A stretch of 64,000 nucleotides of DNA from Calonectria ilicicola (Eukaryota; Ascomycota; Sordariomycetes; Hypocreales; Nectriaceae). The position numbers were made by a program, and so were the translations under genes. Position 1 is the first letter of the stretch; the number at the start of each line of letters is the position of its first letter. Under the pieces are notes generated by a model. That model searched no databases and had not been told where the DNA came from. It saw only the letters and a program-made list of their open reading frames with translations. Location: NCBI GenBank assembly GCA_020809705.1, contig CP085832.1, forward strand, positions 3,844,001-3,908,000, read 5' to 3'. Shown here one piece after another: positions 30,939-42,718 of the stretch.

Positions 30939-32133
30939 TTAGAGGTTACTCCGGAGGATGGAAAACTCAGGCATCTTCTTTGCAGTGTTGCGCAGGGGTG
31001 TGGCTTTGCCTTCAAGCACAAATGTGAAGAACGACGAGATGGCCTCGGGAACAACTTTGCTTAGTTTCTCAGCGTCAATGGTGCCAATCTCCGACGAGAG
31101 CTGAGACTTGACACTGTCAGGAAGTCCCAGGGCGTTGACAATGATGGCCAAATCGGTGTACGACCCGTGCACAGTTCCCGAGATGGCTCCCTCGACCTTG
31201 GATCCTCGCAGGTTGTTCCAGAACTTGGCCCAAGTGGTATCCTCTGAACGGTGGTTTGGTCGACCAAGGAGGAAGAATGGCTTCTGGAGACCCTTGGAAA
31301 GCGCGGGTTCGTGTAGGGCTCCGTCCAGGTTGACACCTCCGCGGATCTTAGAGTTGGTGAGCATCACCCCCGCGCCGCTAGCGCCGCCAAGTGAGTGGCC
31401 CCAAACAAGAACCTTATTAAAGTCAATATTGCCAGGGAGTCCCTTAAACAACGACTTTGATGAAGCGCTCTCGAGGGTTGAAATGACAAATTGCAAGTCC
31501 TCGGCCCGAACCTAAATAGTCTTAGTCGTGTAAGTTGATGTGAAGAGGATAAGGACTTACCTTGGTCAATTTTTCCAATGAGCTCTCTGTCTCGGAAATG
31601 TTTCCACTCATAATAACGGAACCATCAGGGAACTCGACAATGTTCGCATCATAAGGGTGATCAACAGTGACAACCACGTAACCTTGGCTGGCAAGGGCCT
31701 TTGCCATAGAACCGTGCAGGAGGCGAGAATTGCCGGCTCCAGGAGAGAAAACCGCAAGAGGATAACTCGACTTCTTGGCTCCAGAGTCACATCCTTTGGT
31801 GCTTGAGATGTTGCAGATTTCAAACTTGATCTCGGAGAAGGTGTCATTGCTGAGACCTAGAGCTGCTGCTTGAAGCCCATAGTACTGTGCCGTGGCCGGA
31901 GACATGTAGGGAGCCTTTGTGATGCTGCACGACTTGGAGTCTTCTACAGGCCAGAACAAGGAAGTCATGAGCTTTCGCTTATGCTGGTTGGTTTTCGGCG
32001 CATATAGGTCGACTCGGCTGTTGTCTGTCATTGACTGAGTTCGCATTGCAACAGAATACGAGCCGCTAGGGTTGGGAAGCAAAACGGCTTCTGCAGCCGC
32101 TACCATAAATGGGAGGAACGTCGAAACTCGCAT
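30939..32133 (-). CDS. Secreted PAF-acetylhydrolase-like alpha/beta hydrolase
   Basis: Two exons (intron 31512-31560) encode 381 residues. The first ~16 residues are a signal peptide ending AAAEA. The core fits the platelet-activating-factor acetylhydrolase/chlorophyllase-like family: an oxyanion strand YPLAVFSPGAG, the dipeptide VTVDHPYD, and the nucleophile elbow GHSLGG in exon 2. A histidine in TVHGSYTD near the end is a candidate for the catalytic His. It probably cleaves short acyl esters in the extracellular space. It is divergent from the Zn2Cys6 gene next door with 460 bp between starts. A TATATAAG on the minus strand at 32221-32228 sits about 90 bp upstream. Confidence 0.82.
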
Positions 32134-32592
32134 GGTGTCTTGGGTAATAGAGAAGGATGTCTGGTGATTATCGGTGAAGAGTGAGTTGATTCTGGCATCA
32201 TATTGTAAATCTCAAGCTATCTTATATATCTTCCAGCAACTCAATGAGACGTAATTTTGACTCCATTGACAACCAGTTGTTGATCGTCATCAAGTACCCT
32301 AAGCCTATTTCGGACACGATTGAGCGAGAGGTGCCTTGTGGCGGCGGGGCTCATTTTCCTTAGGCCATCTCCTGTTGGTCGCGATGAGGGGAGGGCTGAA
32401 TTGAGACACGCATTAGCGTCGCCAGGTGATTACCGGTTTTGGAATCGTGCGCCCCAGCACACCCAGTTGTCAATCCCGCTCCATCAATGCCATTTTAGGC
32501 CTAGAGAAGGCCATGATGAACTTGGGGGGTTCATCGAATTCTTCTCATTCCACATTGTTTCAGGAGCACGCGTGTCCTTCCATGCAGAAAGC
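32134..32592. promoter_or_regulatory. Divergent promoter: hydrolase and Zn2Cys6 gene
   Basis: The region separates two start codons on opposite strands. TATATAAG (minus) at 32221-32228 fits the hydrolase. The sequence to the right is GC-richer with no clear TATA. Reading frames here have no ATG that joins to the finger exon except the one at 32593. Confidence 0.4.
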
Positions 32593-34192
32593 ATGCCTCT
32601 CGGGCCTTTCGACCGTCGCAAGAAGCGATCTAGGTGCAGCCCGTGTTCCTCCAGCCACCTAAAGGTGAGACCCCCATGGGATCCGCCGCCCCCTTGTTGA
32701 GATCCATCGTTGACAGCTCGCAGTGTTCTGGAAGCTTACCATGCAATAACTGTGAGAGAAAGGGTATGGTATGCACATACCCGGTCTCTGATGAAAGACG
32801 GTCACCTATAGAGATTGATAAGGGATTGCAAAAGACAGCCGCGAGCTTTGTGTGGCCAGCTAAACCTCAGCCAAAACGAGCAATAATTAGGCTCTCAAGA
32901 AGCCCACAAGCTGACCCTGTTGCATACTATTTTCACTATTTTGACATATTTCTCCAAACGAATGGCTTTGGTAGACACGGGATATCCTCTGTTGACATTA
33001 AGGAGTTGATGCAGTGCTCCACCCGTGGAGAATATCTCAAAGATGCCATCGTATCACTCGGCGCCATGGCGTCGACCAAACTAGTGCCTGCAGACCACAC
33101 CTTGCGTAGCCACAACCGCCAGTTTGCGCTGACATCATATACCAATTCTGTTGCTGGTCTCAGAGATGCCCTCCTTCATCATACCAAGAAGCCGCAGCTC
33201 CGGCTGAATGTGCTTTGGACTACTCTATTGCTAGGATTGTTCGAGGTTCGTAGCTATGCTTGTGTTTATGCTTATTTTTGCACCCTGTTGCAGTTCACTT
33301 ACTGAATATTATTAGCTTATGACCGATTCTTCTGGTCAGGGATGGGTGCAGCATTTGGTTCATGGAACTTCAAGGGCCCTGGTAGCCAGCGGGCCATCCG
33401 CTTGTCAGGTCGGACTAGGCCAGAGATTCTTCATGGAAGTCAAGATTTTTGAAGTTTGTAGGGCTATCGTATTTAACCAACCAAGCTTTCTTACACAACC
33501 GGAATGGAAGGCTTTGTCAGCACATCTACATTGGAAGACAAGCGGGAAGAAAACGCATCCATTGGATGAGCTTTTGGACATTATACTTGGTTGCTCGTCG
33601 CTCCGGGTCAGGTGAGTCCCGCCATTCTTTTCGATTGAGGAACGCCAGCTAATATTTGAAAAGTGCCGCAGAGTTCATTGCATCTTTAGAGTTCCCAACC
33701 ACGCAAGAGGTTATGGAGATAGCCAGCGATATTGCTCTTGGAGGACTCTACCAAAGACAAATGCTGGACTCTTGGGCTGCTGAAAATGTCGAGATGCTCA
33801 ATGGAAAACTGAGTCCCGATGGTACCTTCGAACAAGACGATTTCGGTCTGTTGGCCCTCATCTTCCATGCAGCTACAAGCATCTATCTCTCTGGTGTCTT
33901 TGACTACGAAATCATGCACTGGAATGACTTGGGGCTCCTGGTTGCAACAGTGGGGGAAGAAGAGATTCAGCTCCACGTCAACACAATTCTCACACTGGGC
34001 CACGAGGTGCTCACGGGATCCAAGGTTTCGCCTCTACTTCTCTTATTTCCGCTTCGAGTCGCGGGAGCTCGCTCACGCCAGGTTTGGCAGCAGGACTCGA
34101 TCGTTTCTCTGCTTACCAAAATTGAGAGCACGTTTTCCGTTGCAGGGACATTTAAGCAGGAACTGGGATATGTATGGAGTAAAATGAAATAA
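32593..34192 (+). CDS. Zn2Cys6 transcription factor
   Basis: Four exons (introns 32665-32723, 33246-33315, 33612-33663) encode 472 residues. Splicing exon 1 to exon 2 at the GCTCGCAG acceptor gives six cysteines at 15, 18, 25, 31, 34 and 41 in exact C-x2-C-x6-C-x5-C-x2-C-x6-C spacing. The loop after the second cysteine is SSSHLK rather than the usual basic RxRKxK, with a basic RRKKRSR just before, so DNA-contact residues look unconventional. The rest is a helical fungal effector region. It neighbours and faces the secreted hydrolase gene, making it a candidate local regulator; that link is inference from position only. Confidence 0.8.
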
Positions 34193-34285
34193 TTCGACGC
34201 TAATCTATGGGGTATTTCGGTTCCCTTCAGTACATTGAGGATATATAAAAAAAGAAATGACAATACTAAAACATTCTCAAAAATT

Positions 34286-34978
34286 TCAAGACCTACGATC
34301 CTCGCTGGATGGGCCCTCTGCTGTTACAGTCGCTGTCACAGTGGCAGTATTACCCAGCTTTGGTTGACCAATGACGCGAGCCCGCTCCGCCATAGAAGCC
34401 TCCTTGTCAAGAGCACCGGGGCTGGCAATAAGCGAGCCAAATAAGTTGAAGATGTTGCTGGCGCGCAGGGTCATGCAGTAGTACAGGGTGATACCGACGA
34501 CGACGATTTCCTCGTGACAAGACGGGCTGTGGGCTCTGGGCCCGATAAATTCAAGGGTGGCCATTTTGTGGACGGCAAAGGAGTTTGCAGTGAAGCGGGC
34601 AACGGGCAATTGGTTCTCGTCCAAGCAGGTAAAAGTCCAATTCTTTAGACTTGTTTCACCGGTCCAGGTCATGGCCATGGGCACGTCAGAGCCCTTGGAG
34701 TAGTTGTATGAGAGGTGGGTGTACGAGGTTTCCAGGCGCTTGAGGGCCTTGATCTTGCCCTTGATGCCGCGCAGCTCGTAGTCAGGGCTGATGTTGACCG
34801 CATGGATCTTGCCCGTGCCAATGACTTCATCTGTGGCGCACTTCTTGAAGGTCATGGCTGGTGAGAGTGGGTTTTTGTAGTCGACATAGTAGATGGGCTC
34901 ATTGGGGTTCTTGACGTCGGACACACGAGCCCCCCACTGCTTCCAGGAGAAGTCTACTGAGAGTGTTACGTCGGCCAT
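34286..34978 (-). CDS. Uncharacterised beta-rich protein, possible tubby-like fold
   Basis: Intronless, 230 residues. It has an N-terminal series of alternating beta strands with W and Y residues (SVDFSWKQWGARV, PIYYVDYK), then GIKGKIKALK, a hydrophobic VVVGITLYYCMTL helix around residues 165-180, and a short C-terminal tail. The strand pattern with one central hydrophobic helix is reminiscent of the tubby C-terminal-like/LURP/scramblase fold, but I cannot confirm this from motifs. It is convergent with the regulator gene; the stop codons lie about 95 bp apart. Confidence 0.7.
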   Translation of the reverse strand: MADVTLSVDFSWKQWGARVSDVKNPNEPIYYVDYKNPLSPAMTFKKCATDEVIGTGKIHAVNISPDYELRGIKGKIKALKRLETSYTHLSYNYSKGSDVPMAMTWTGETSLKNWTFTCLDENQLPVARFTANSFAVHKMATLEFIGPRAHSPSCHEEIVVVGITLYYCMTLRASNIFNLFGSLIASPGALDKEASMAERARVIGQPKLGNTATVTATVTAEGPSSEDRRS

Positions 34979-36153
34979 TCTGGAGGCTCTTTTTTTGGGA
35001 GGGGAGGTGATGAAGATGTGGGTGGTGTAGCTTGAAGGTTGATTTGAGATGGGATTGAGAGGTGATGGATTGTATATCTAGATAAAACGAGTTTGACTTT
35101 GGATAATAAATAAACTTTCGATTGACAGCACGATATCACTTATATGCGCAGTCCAGAACATGATCCTTGGTGCCATCACTGCGACCCTGATTTGCATTTT
35201 GGGGTGACTTGACGGGGCGCAGCCAGCACCGCCCAACCTCCTGCGGCGGATGCGAAGAACTGCTAGGCCGCTTTTGGGCAAATACGCACCACTCCACCAA
35301 TAGGCGGCGCCGATGCTGGGAGCAAATCCTGGTTAATGGCCAATGCCGCTCCCTCACCAGAGCACGAATGCCGATACAGCAGGGTTTCAGGGCCTTTTCG
35401 CTAAGCTCCTCCCCCATTGGGCTAAGGAAGCTTCCTCTGCCCAGACCTGAGATTCAGCCCTGAGCGGGCGGATGTGCAGCAGGGCGCAATTTTTGGGGAT
35501 CTGGGGCTGTGAGCCCTTCTGTTCTGCTTCTGTTGGTCCTGTTCCTGGATCAACTTGCATTTCCGACTAGGGTTTTGCAGTTTCGAAATTTCGTATTGGA
35601 GAAAAACTGGCTGAGGCCGCGTTTGGGGCGCACGCTGCCGCCAAAGGATGAAACGACGCCCGTTTTTGCTGACACAGGCGAGCTCAGCTGTGGACTAGCA
35701 TCTTAGTTTAGGAGACCCCTGGTCAACGAAAAAAAAAAGATGCACTATCGATATCAAGATTCGACCCCATAAAATGCACAAGCTCGAAAATTCGTCTTGT
35801 GAATCGCTTGTGGACATGTGCAAAGACGGTGGTGCGCCACCAGGCACCGCAGCAGCCACATCAAGGTGAAACAAACCACACAACTCAACTCATGGTTAGC
35901 CTCACACAGCACACCAACAACTCATCCCATGTCGACCTCACGTGTGAACCCGGACAAAGCCAAGTAGCCCGGACATAGCCAAGACATTAAAACATGCTCC
36001 ATCCGACGAGCAACCGCAAAAATCCCATTGAGCAGCCGATGAGAAACCGACAAAAAGCCGAGTCCCCCACCATGAGACCACACTATAAGTCCATGATCCC
36101 CCTTCGGTCTGGGGAAGTAAACGACAGATACTTTTCAACTTGAGCGATTAAAA
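34979..36153. promoter_or_regulatory. Divergent intergenic region
   Basis: About 1.17 kb lies between the start codons of the beta-rich protein gene and the maltose acetyltransferase gene. No coherent gene is seen; frames at 35209 and 35509 are chance. Both promoters should be here. Confidence 0.4.
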
Positions 36154-36967
36154 ATGACTTATGCTACCAAAGAAAAGAACCCAGAGCTGATTGGGTTCGC
36201 AAAGACTCTTCGAAATGTGCCCTGGTGCGAACAGTATGAGAATATGATTTCGGGCATGTCGTGAGACCCCCTTCTTCACTACCCGGCGCTATAGGGTGGG
36301 GTTGCGAATGATGGTCTACTAACAACACAGGTACAACGGATATGGCCCGGAACTGTCCAATGCTCGGTTCCGAGCAAGGAAGCTCATGAACAAATACAAT
36401 ACGCATTTCCCTGAAGATGCTACTCTTGAATCGTTGGCTGCAGATCGGGAAGAGATGCTGCAGGAAATGATTGGCAGCATTGCAAAAGGGTCATGTATTG
36501 AGCCACCCTTCACCATTGACTATGGGTGCAATATTTCGATCGGAAACACTTTTTTCTCCAACTTCGGGTATGTCTCAGCCAACCGCCCTCCCATATCTCC
36601 TAGACTTTTTCTTTTTAGTTTGTCTTACAATCTTATTTTTTATTTATTTAGTCTGACGATTCTGGATTGCGGAATTGTCCGCATCGGAGACCGGGTTGTA
36701 TGCGGACCTAATGTGTCCATTTTCGCCATTACCCATGACATTGAGATTGAGTCGCGGCGCAAGTTTGGAGAATACACCAAACCTGTCACCATCGGCAATG
36801 ATTGCTGGATCGGGGCCAACGTGGTAATCATGCCCGGTGTCACGATTGGAAAGGGCTGCACCATTGGCGCGGCGAGTGTAGTGACCCACGACATCCCCGA
36901 GTTCTCAGTGGCAGTTGGATCGCCGGCCAGGGTCATTAAGAAGGTTGAGCCTGTGCCAGACCTGTGA
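36154..36967 (+). CDS. Maltose O-acetyltransferase family protein
   Basis: Three exons (introns 36261-36330 and 36568-36651) encode 219 residues. The N-terminal third is the maltose/galactoside acetyltransferase (Mac) domain (LMNKYNTHFP). It is followed by a left-handed beta helix of hexapeptide repeats, with IGDRVVCGPNVSIFAITHD, whose His is the expected catalytic base, and IGNDCWIGANVVIMPGVTIGKG. It transfers acetyl from acetyl-CoA to a sugar hydroxyl, probably as a trimer in the cytosol. The start at 36154 is chosen because it gives the N-terminal helix of the family. The short exon 1 ends two bases into a Ser codon, completed by exon 2. Confidence 0.92.
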
Positions 36968-37122
36968 TGCAGGGTGTGGCAGCCCGACTCTTGATTTTTC
37001 CTAATGGAATCAAGATGTCCAAGGAATAGGCTACTTTTTTTTTCGTAAATAATGACGATAAGATGCATAAAAGTAACGCTGTCCAAGCCAGTCCGAATAT
37101 ATCCCTCATAGGTTGCAGCATG

Positions 37123-37449
37123 CTACATGTCAAAATACAGGTGATAATGGCGGGCACATCCCGGATTGAAGGCGGCGTTGCATTGGGGGCAGCAGCTCCC
37201 GCAGGCTAGATACTGATTCACCGTCAGCTCATGCCTGCAGCTGCCGCATAAGACAGCCTTCTCGTCGCGCTCTGTCTTGGGCCACACTGCCGGAGGGTGG
37301 TCGGCCAGGGCCTCGTGGCAGCTGATGCAGGCGTAGTACAGCTCGCAGCACTTGTGGCGGATGGCGATGATGTCGCGGTCTGAGTGCCAGTGGAGGCATT
37401 GGGTTTTGGGGGTGACGTCGAGGCCGTGCACGGCGATGGGGGAAGCCAT
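37123..37449 (-). CDS. CHY zinc finger protein
   Basis: Intronless, 108 residues with start at 37449, at MASPIAVHG. A CHY-type zinc-binding domain fills the protein: C-L-H-W-H followed by D-x-I-A-I-R-H-K-C-C, then Y-x-A-C-x-x-C-H, H-P-P, C-x-x-C and later C-x-x-C-x-x-x-F/N pairs. Proteins of this type are found alone in fungi (the Hot13 group, which assists redox handling of small Tim proteins in the intermembrane space) and in RING E3 ligases. The function here is inferred from the domain only. A longer upstream frame to 37536 is unlikely to be translated as its N-terminal part has no similarity. Confidence 0.82.
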   Translation of the reverse strand: MASPIAVHGLDVTPKTQCLHWHSDRDIIAIRHKCCELYYACISCHEALADHPPAVWPKTERDEKAVLCGSCRHELTVNQYLACGSCCPQCNAAFNPGCARHYHLYFDM

Positions 37450-38117
37450 GTTCACCTGGCGGCTATGAGGATGATGAAATAGGTAATTAATCGCATCTGT
37501 GTAGGATAAGAAGAAAGATTGACGCTGCAGAGCCAAGGCAAAAAGCCAAGGCGACAGTGGTGGTGGGGGATCATGAGCGTGCCGCTAAGCAACGGGAATA
37601 CCCACAACGGGCGCCTAGCAGCCATCAGGCGCTACATGCTTTCTCTCCACTCTGTGACTATGCCATCATGTTAGCGAGACATCGAGACAGGCAGAAGGCG
37701 AGACAGACTCACGACGAACGGCCTCCCGTTTGCCAAAACAGGCAGCCGGCCTGCCGGGCTCCTCACGGATCGGCCGGTGACTGGTCAGAAGCGCACGAGA
37801 TGGAATAGCATAGTACACTTTGGATCTCGCATCGTCAACGGACCCCACGAATGGTTGTGGTGGATCAGCCGACACGTCACACGCACCAGTCCAGCCCATC
37901 TCTCGTCCAACACGCGGACGTGCTTCGTGATGGGGCCAATGATCACGGCCCCCAGAATGTCCGACTTGCAGCTGCAGCGACCCGGGGCTACTGCTACCAA
38001 TATGAGCATAATGGCGTCACCACACGCACCAAGGGCGCTTCCTATTTAACGCCGCGGCCGCTCTCGCGCGCACACACAGTGACAGCTGCAACGACTTGCG
38101 ACTTTTTTGCTGCTGAA
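37450..38117. promoter_or_regulatory. Divergent intergenic region
   Basis: 668 bp lies between the start codons of the CHY gene and the ankyrin gene. GC is fairly high. A frame that runs into the ankyrin exon from 37851 has no ATG start and no similarity, so it is taken as leader. Confidence 0.4.
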
Positions 38118-40456
38118 ATGCTCGGAAAGCTGTCCAACTCGCTGCGGCGGTCGTCCAGATCCAAGCGCCCGCCCATATCGGCCAACAACCGCAGGCCGGC
38201 CAACGGCTCCTCTGCCGAGCGGCCCTACAGCTCCCACGGCGATGGCGACGGGGGCCGCCTCAAGCCGCCCGGGTCAGAGCCTAGCCGTAGGGCCCGGTCG
38301 CAGGAAATCGAGCGACGACAATCATATGAGAAAGCAGGAGGAGGAGGACGAGACCGCGACCATGACTATTACCGCGATTACTACCCCCCGCGCACAGGCG
38401 ATAACCGCCTCCGGTCCGTGTCGCCCCGCCAGCGCCGCCCGCCCTCGCAGCGGGAGGAGCGACGGCTCCGGAGGCGCTCGACCCGCGAAGCCGACTTTTC
38501 CGCCGATGAAGACAACAGTCGCACGCTCTCGCCGAGCTCGCCGCGGGGCTCGCCGCGATATCCTGCAGAGCGTGTGCCCCGCCGTTCCGAAGACCGACAC
38601 CCCGATGCGCGGCCTGTTGTGAAGCAATACCCGCCCGATTCCTACAGGCCCGTTGATCAGAGGAGGATGTCATACGATGGCGCCTATGCGATGCGACCAT
38701 CGTCTGGGACTTACAAGACGTCACCATCTGGTCATAGACCTTCGAACCCCCCACACCCCGAGATTCGGCAAGGCGGCTCGCGATCCAGCTCTCGAGAAGA
38801 CCCGCGCAGGCCGAGACATCCTGATTCACGTCTGTCAAGTGACAGAGTCCCCCAGAAGCCGAAGCCACAGCCACAGCAAAGGCCCAAGCTGGGTACAGAA
38901 GCACCTAGGAAGACCTCAGGTCGTGGCGCACAGTTTTGGGAAAAGATTCCACAAACCTTGGCCACTTTTGGTGGGCTGGAAGCTCTTACCAAGCACGCCG
39001 ACACGGCCAGGGAGTGGGCTGACTGGTTCAATGACCTGCAAGGAGCACCGGAGGAAATACAGGCTCTATCAGCAAAGGCGACAACTGCCAGGGACACTGT
39101 CACGCAGATCCGGCAGAGCCTGGAGATGCGCCCTGACCTGGTTGAAGGCGAGAGCGGGCAGTTCCTGAAGCAGCAAATCGATGCTGCTGTCAAAAGCACC
39201 GATGCATCCCTCGAGGAAATGACCAAAATTCTGCAAGAGCTGCGCAATGACGGAGCCGAGGGAACAGTGATGAATGGTATCCAGAATTTCTACAACTCGT
39301 ACCGATACAAGCATGAGTGGGAAGGCAAGATTAAAGAGGCAGAGGCCGACCTGCAGAGAGATTTAGCGACACTCAGTACACTGATGGTCAACATTTACTC
39401 GTAAGTGCATCTGTCCGTTCATTCACTCTTCTGATTCTGAGCTAACTGTATTGCAGTCGTGCATTAATGAAGCCTGCACCTCCAGGGTCGACTGCCACTG
39501 TCCCCCCACCTTCTCCTATAAAGCCAGCTGCCAAGGGCCCGGAACAACAAGCACCAGCCAAGGACGAGAAACCAGCACCCTCAGCCTCTCCAAGTTCCTC
39601 AAATGATGCTAAAGGCGTTCCCACGATAACCACCACACCCCCACCACCGCGACAACCTGACCCTACTGCCAAAGAGGCACCAACTAACAAACAAACGCCA
39701 CCAACATCTACGAACCAGAAACCACCCGGCCCTCCATCGCCATCAACGGTAGCCCGTGAGGAGGTTAATATTGACAGCGCATCTGCACCACCTAAACCAC
39801 AGCCACCTCCCGCGACAACAGATCAACAACCGAAGCCAGATATGGGTTCCGGAAAGGACCCCAAGGGCAAGGGACGAGACGATTCTCCAGCCAGCGGCTC
39901 GCACGACGACCACGAAGTTGCGCTCCTCGACGCTGCCTGGAACGGTGACTTGAATGCCGTCGTCAATGAGCTCGACCACGCCTCTGCAATGACGCGAGAC
40001 CTACAGGGCCTCACGCCCATGCATCTCGCAGTTGAACGGGACCACCTCGCCACGGCAATGCTCCTGCGTGACCACCGAGTCGACTGCAACGCTCGTGATA
40101 ACAACGGCCGCACGCCACTGCACCTTGCAGCACGCTTCGGATCAGCTGCCACCGTTGAGTTCTTGCTTGAGAAGTGCCACGCCGACCCCAACGCGCGCAC
40201 GCTCGACGGCCGCACGCCGCTACATTATGCTGCGCTGTCCGCCGTCAGCGGTGATGAAGAGCGCCGCGATGTGCTGCGGGTGCTGCGAGACTGGGGATCT
40301 GACCCCTTCGTGACTGACAACAAGAACCGCACGCCGCGGGACTGCGCGCAGCAGCGAGATTTCTGGGACGCGGCGGCGACGTTGAGGCGGACTGAGGAGG
40401 CGTGGAGCAAGAAGGGTCGTAAAAACTGGTTCCAGCGACACGGTTTCAAGAAGTGA
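38118..40456 (+). CDS. Ankyrin repeat protein with long disordered region
   Basis: Two exons (intron 39401-39456) encode 760 residues. Residues 1-260 are rich in R, S, P, D and R-x-R-S patterns and are surely disordered. A conserved helical block follows (about 285-430), with GAQFWEKIPQTLATFGG and amphipathic helices. Then comes a second proline-rich linker of about 120 residues. The C-terminal 170 residues contain about four ankyrin repeats (GLTPMHLAVERDHLATAMLL; GRTPLHLAARFGSAATVEFL; GRTPLHYAALSAV; NRTPRDCAQQ). It probably serves as a scaffold; the target is unknown. The start at 38118 is the first ATG in a basic segment suited to membrane or nucleic-acid contact. Confidence 0.86.
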
Positions 40457-41158
40457 GCAAGTAAGCATTATGGGGGCAATGTCTTTTTTCTACAGAACCG
40501 ACTGGGTTGGTTGGTTCTGAGTGTTTTACTAGTAGCATTTTTAACATTTTCACTGTATAAGCGATTGCATTATGAAAATTAGCGCATTGAATGAATTTGA
40601 TTGTTTTATTTTGCAAGGCCCAATGCCTTGTTAGGGATGATATGTTGTCCATCATGCCGTCTTGCGTCGGGTGTCATGATGGCGGCGGTGGGTCGGTAGT
40701 GGGGGAGCGCCCGCGACATCATGGTCAGGCGGTTTCCTCTTCTGGGGACAAAGTGGCGGACACCTTACATAGTCACCGCTTAATATAAATAGAGTGATTC
40801 ACTGACGGATCTTTTTATACCTATCATCATCTTATACATTGATAATTCCAACCTCTTGCTCCCTTCCCGGCTGCTTGGCATGTTAATGCAAATTCACATG
40901 ACGAATGACCCATTAGGGAAGATCTCCGTGTCTACCTAACTTCGCTGACGCAGATTGAGACTCTTCACAAACAATGCACTCAGCGAATATCTCCGGATAT
41001 GGTAGGGAGTTCCGCGTTGGGTATGACTGGGGTTTTCTGTGCTTTGTCTGATTGGGTGCGCACCATCATCCCTAATCGAGAATTGCATTGATGTCAGATT
41101 ATATATTTACGTTTTTTTCTTTAAATAATATTTTACATTTCTTTCTTCTTCCTTAAGC
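40457..41158. other. Convergent 3' intergenic
   Basis: AT-rich 3' flanks lie between the ankyrin gene and the membrane acyltransferase gene. A run at 41105-41150 (AAATAATATTTTACA) is consistent with polyadenylation. No gene is seen. Confidence 0.4.
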
Positions 41159-42718
41159 TTAGAAAAATCTCCAGATGGAGTCTGCCGATTTAGTGGCTTT
41201 GAATCGACTGTACCACCGAGTCAATGGCCATAGGAGCAGCATCAGTAAGCTCCAAATGGCAAAGTATGCCCATGCATTGACAATCCCCTGAGTGGATTCA
41301 GGGTTGTTGGGGTTTGGAATGCCGGTGTCATGTCCGAACCAATGAATCATGAGCCCACCGATGACAAATATGAGAAAGAGGTGGGCGATGTAAAAGAATA
41401 GGGCCGCTCGGCCAAAGTCGAGAAGCATTGTGAAGCGTTTGCTAATGTGAGTAGGAAGACCACCAAAAAATGCTAACAGGAAAAAGTTGCCGGAGAGAGT
41501 CAGGGCCCAGAAAGCCACATCCGGTGGGTACTTGATGATGTAGAAGAATGACTGCACTGAGACTAGGTACGGGTTTCGGTCTGGGTGCTTGAGGTGCTCA
41601 GGTGTCTGAAGGCAGCCCTCCGAGAGGTTGCCAAAGTGAAGGATGCGTGTGAGAACGAAGAGCACAAAGAAAAGGAGTCCGATGAGTGAGTTTCCGAGGG
41701 CAACGGTGCGAGCAGTCCAGCTGCGGGCCAGGTTGATTCGCGCATACAAAAGACCCAGAATAGCAAACGACAACCAGGCTATGGGTGGAAAAACAGAAAC
41801 AACTCGAGGGCTCTGAACGACCCAGAACCAGATTCCCAGAAGGCCGTTGTGAGACACGGCGGGGCTCTCAGGCATAGGAGGACCGTCGGTGGTGGAGATT
41901 CCTCGAACGACAATGGTTTGCTGGCTTTGAACCCGGCACTCGCCATTGTCTGGTGAGAGCCAAATGTTCCACCATATAGAGACCACACCAAGAATGGCCA
42001 AAATAGCGTTGTGAATATGCCAGGACCATGTCGCCGCCCGGGTTGAGACGCTTGTAGTTTCCTCTTCTCTGGTCGGCCTTAGCAGAGGCTCCTCCATATC
42101 CTCATCGTCCTTGGCGCCGTCGTCTTCCAGTATCCCCTCGATCCCCTCGGCAAGCAGCGGTTCCGTCTTATTGACCACCAGCCATAGCATTCCCGCCAAA
42201 AAGTAGTCAACGGCGAGCGAAAACAAGACAAAGTTTAGGAGCCATATTTGTCCACCCGACACGAGCAGGCCAATGATGACGTTAATCAGCGTCAACACCA
42301 AACCTCGCACAGCAAAGTACTTTGCGATGCGCCAGGATGACCACCCTAGCCGCGACCGCGATCGGCCCAGATACACGACACCCACGCCCAGAAGGAATGT
42401 AAAGCCAGGTGCGCAAAGATGCGTCAGCGACCGGACCACAACGGCCACAGGACGATTCCATCGGCTGACGATTGCGCCGTCCATCTCAGTTGTGCGCCCG
42501 GTGCCATGTTCCCACGTATTTAGCGCCAGCGCCGTGTGGTCGAGGGCCATGATGAGCATCAGCAACCCGCGCAACAGATCGGGAGCCAGCGCCCTGGTGT
42601 TTTGTTTCGTCGGTTTCGTTGTCGCCGCATCGTTTTCACGGAAAGAGCCGTAACCATCGGATCGTCGCTCGTCGGTCGGGGCCGGGCCCGGCGCAGCCGT
42701 TTCTTGTCGCCGGGTCAT
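41159..42718 (-). CDS. DUF1624/HGSNAT-like membrane acyltransferase
   Basis: Intronless, 519 residues. The N-terminus has a disordered charged tail, then the hallmark motif LAPDLLRGLLMLIMALDHT, where the conserved Asp and His sit, followed by a run of around ten hydrophobic helices. This fits the heparan-alpha-glucosaminide N-acetyltransferase-like/DUF1624 group, in which a membrane histidine transfers an acyl group across the bilayer. The region 170-230 is a low-complexity acidic cytosolic loop (EDDGAKDDEDMEEP). The acceptor is unknown in fungi. The ATG at 42718 is preferred because it is in the only frame with the motif. Confidence 0.82.
   Translation of the reverse strand: MTRRQETAAPGPAPTDERRSDGYGSFRENDAATTKPTKQNTRALAPDLLRGLLMLIMALDHTALALNTWEHGTGRTTEMDGAIVSRWNRPVAVVVRSLTHLCAPGFTFLLGVGVVYLGRSRSRLGWSSWRIAKYFAVRGLVLTLINVIIGLLVSGGQIWLLNFVLFSLAVDYFLAGMLWLVVNKTEPLLAEGIEGILEDDGAKDDEDMEEPLLRPTREEETTSVSTRAATWSWHIHNAILAILGVVSIWWNIWLSPDNGECRVQSQQTIVVRGISTTDGPPMPESPAVSHNGLLGIWFWVVQSPRVVSVFPPIAWLSFAILGLLYARINLARSWTARTVALGNSLIGLLFFVLFVLTRILHFGNLSEGCLQTPEHLKHPDRNPYLVSVQSFFYIIKYPPDVAFWALTLSGNFFLLAFFGGLPTHISKRFTMLLDFGRAALFFYIAHLFLIFVIGGLMIHWFGHDTGIPNPNNPESTQGIVNAWAYFAIWSLLMLLLWPLTRWYSRFKATKSADSIWRFF

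Noticed and set aside
38281..38904. 207-codon minus-strand frame
   Set aside because: Antisense to the arginine/serine-rich part of the ankyrin gene; composition mirrors that bias.
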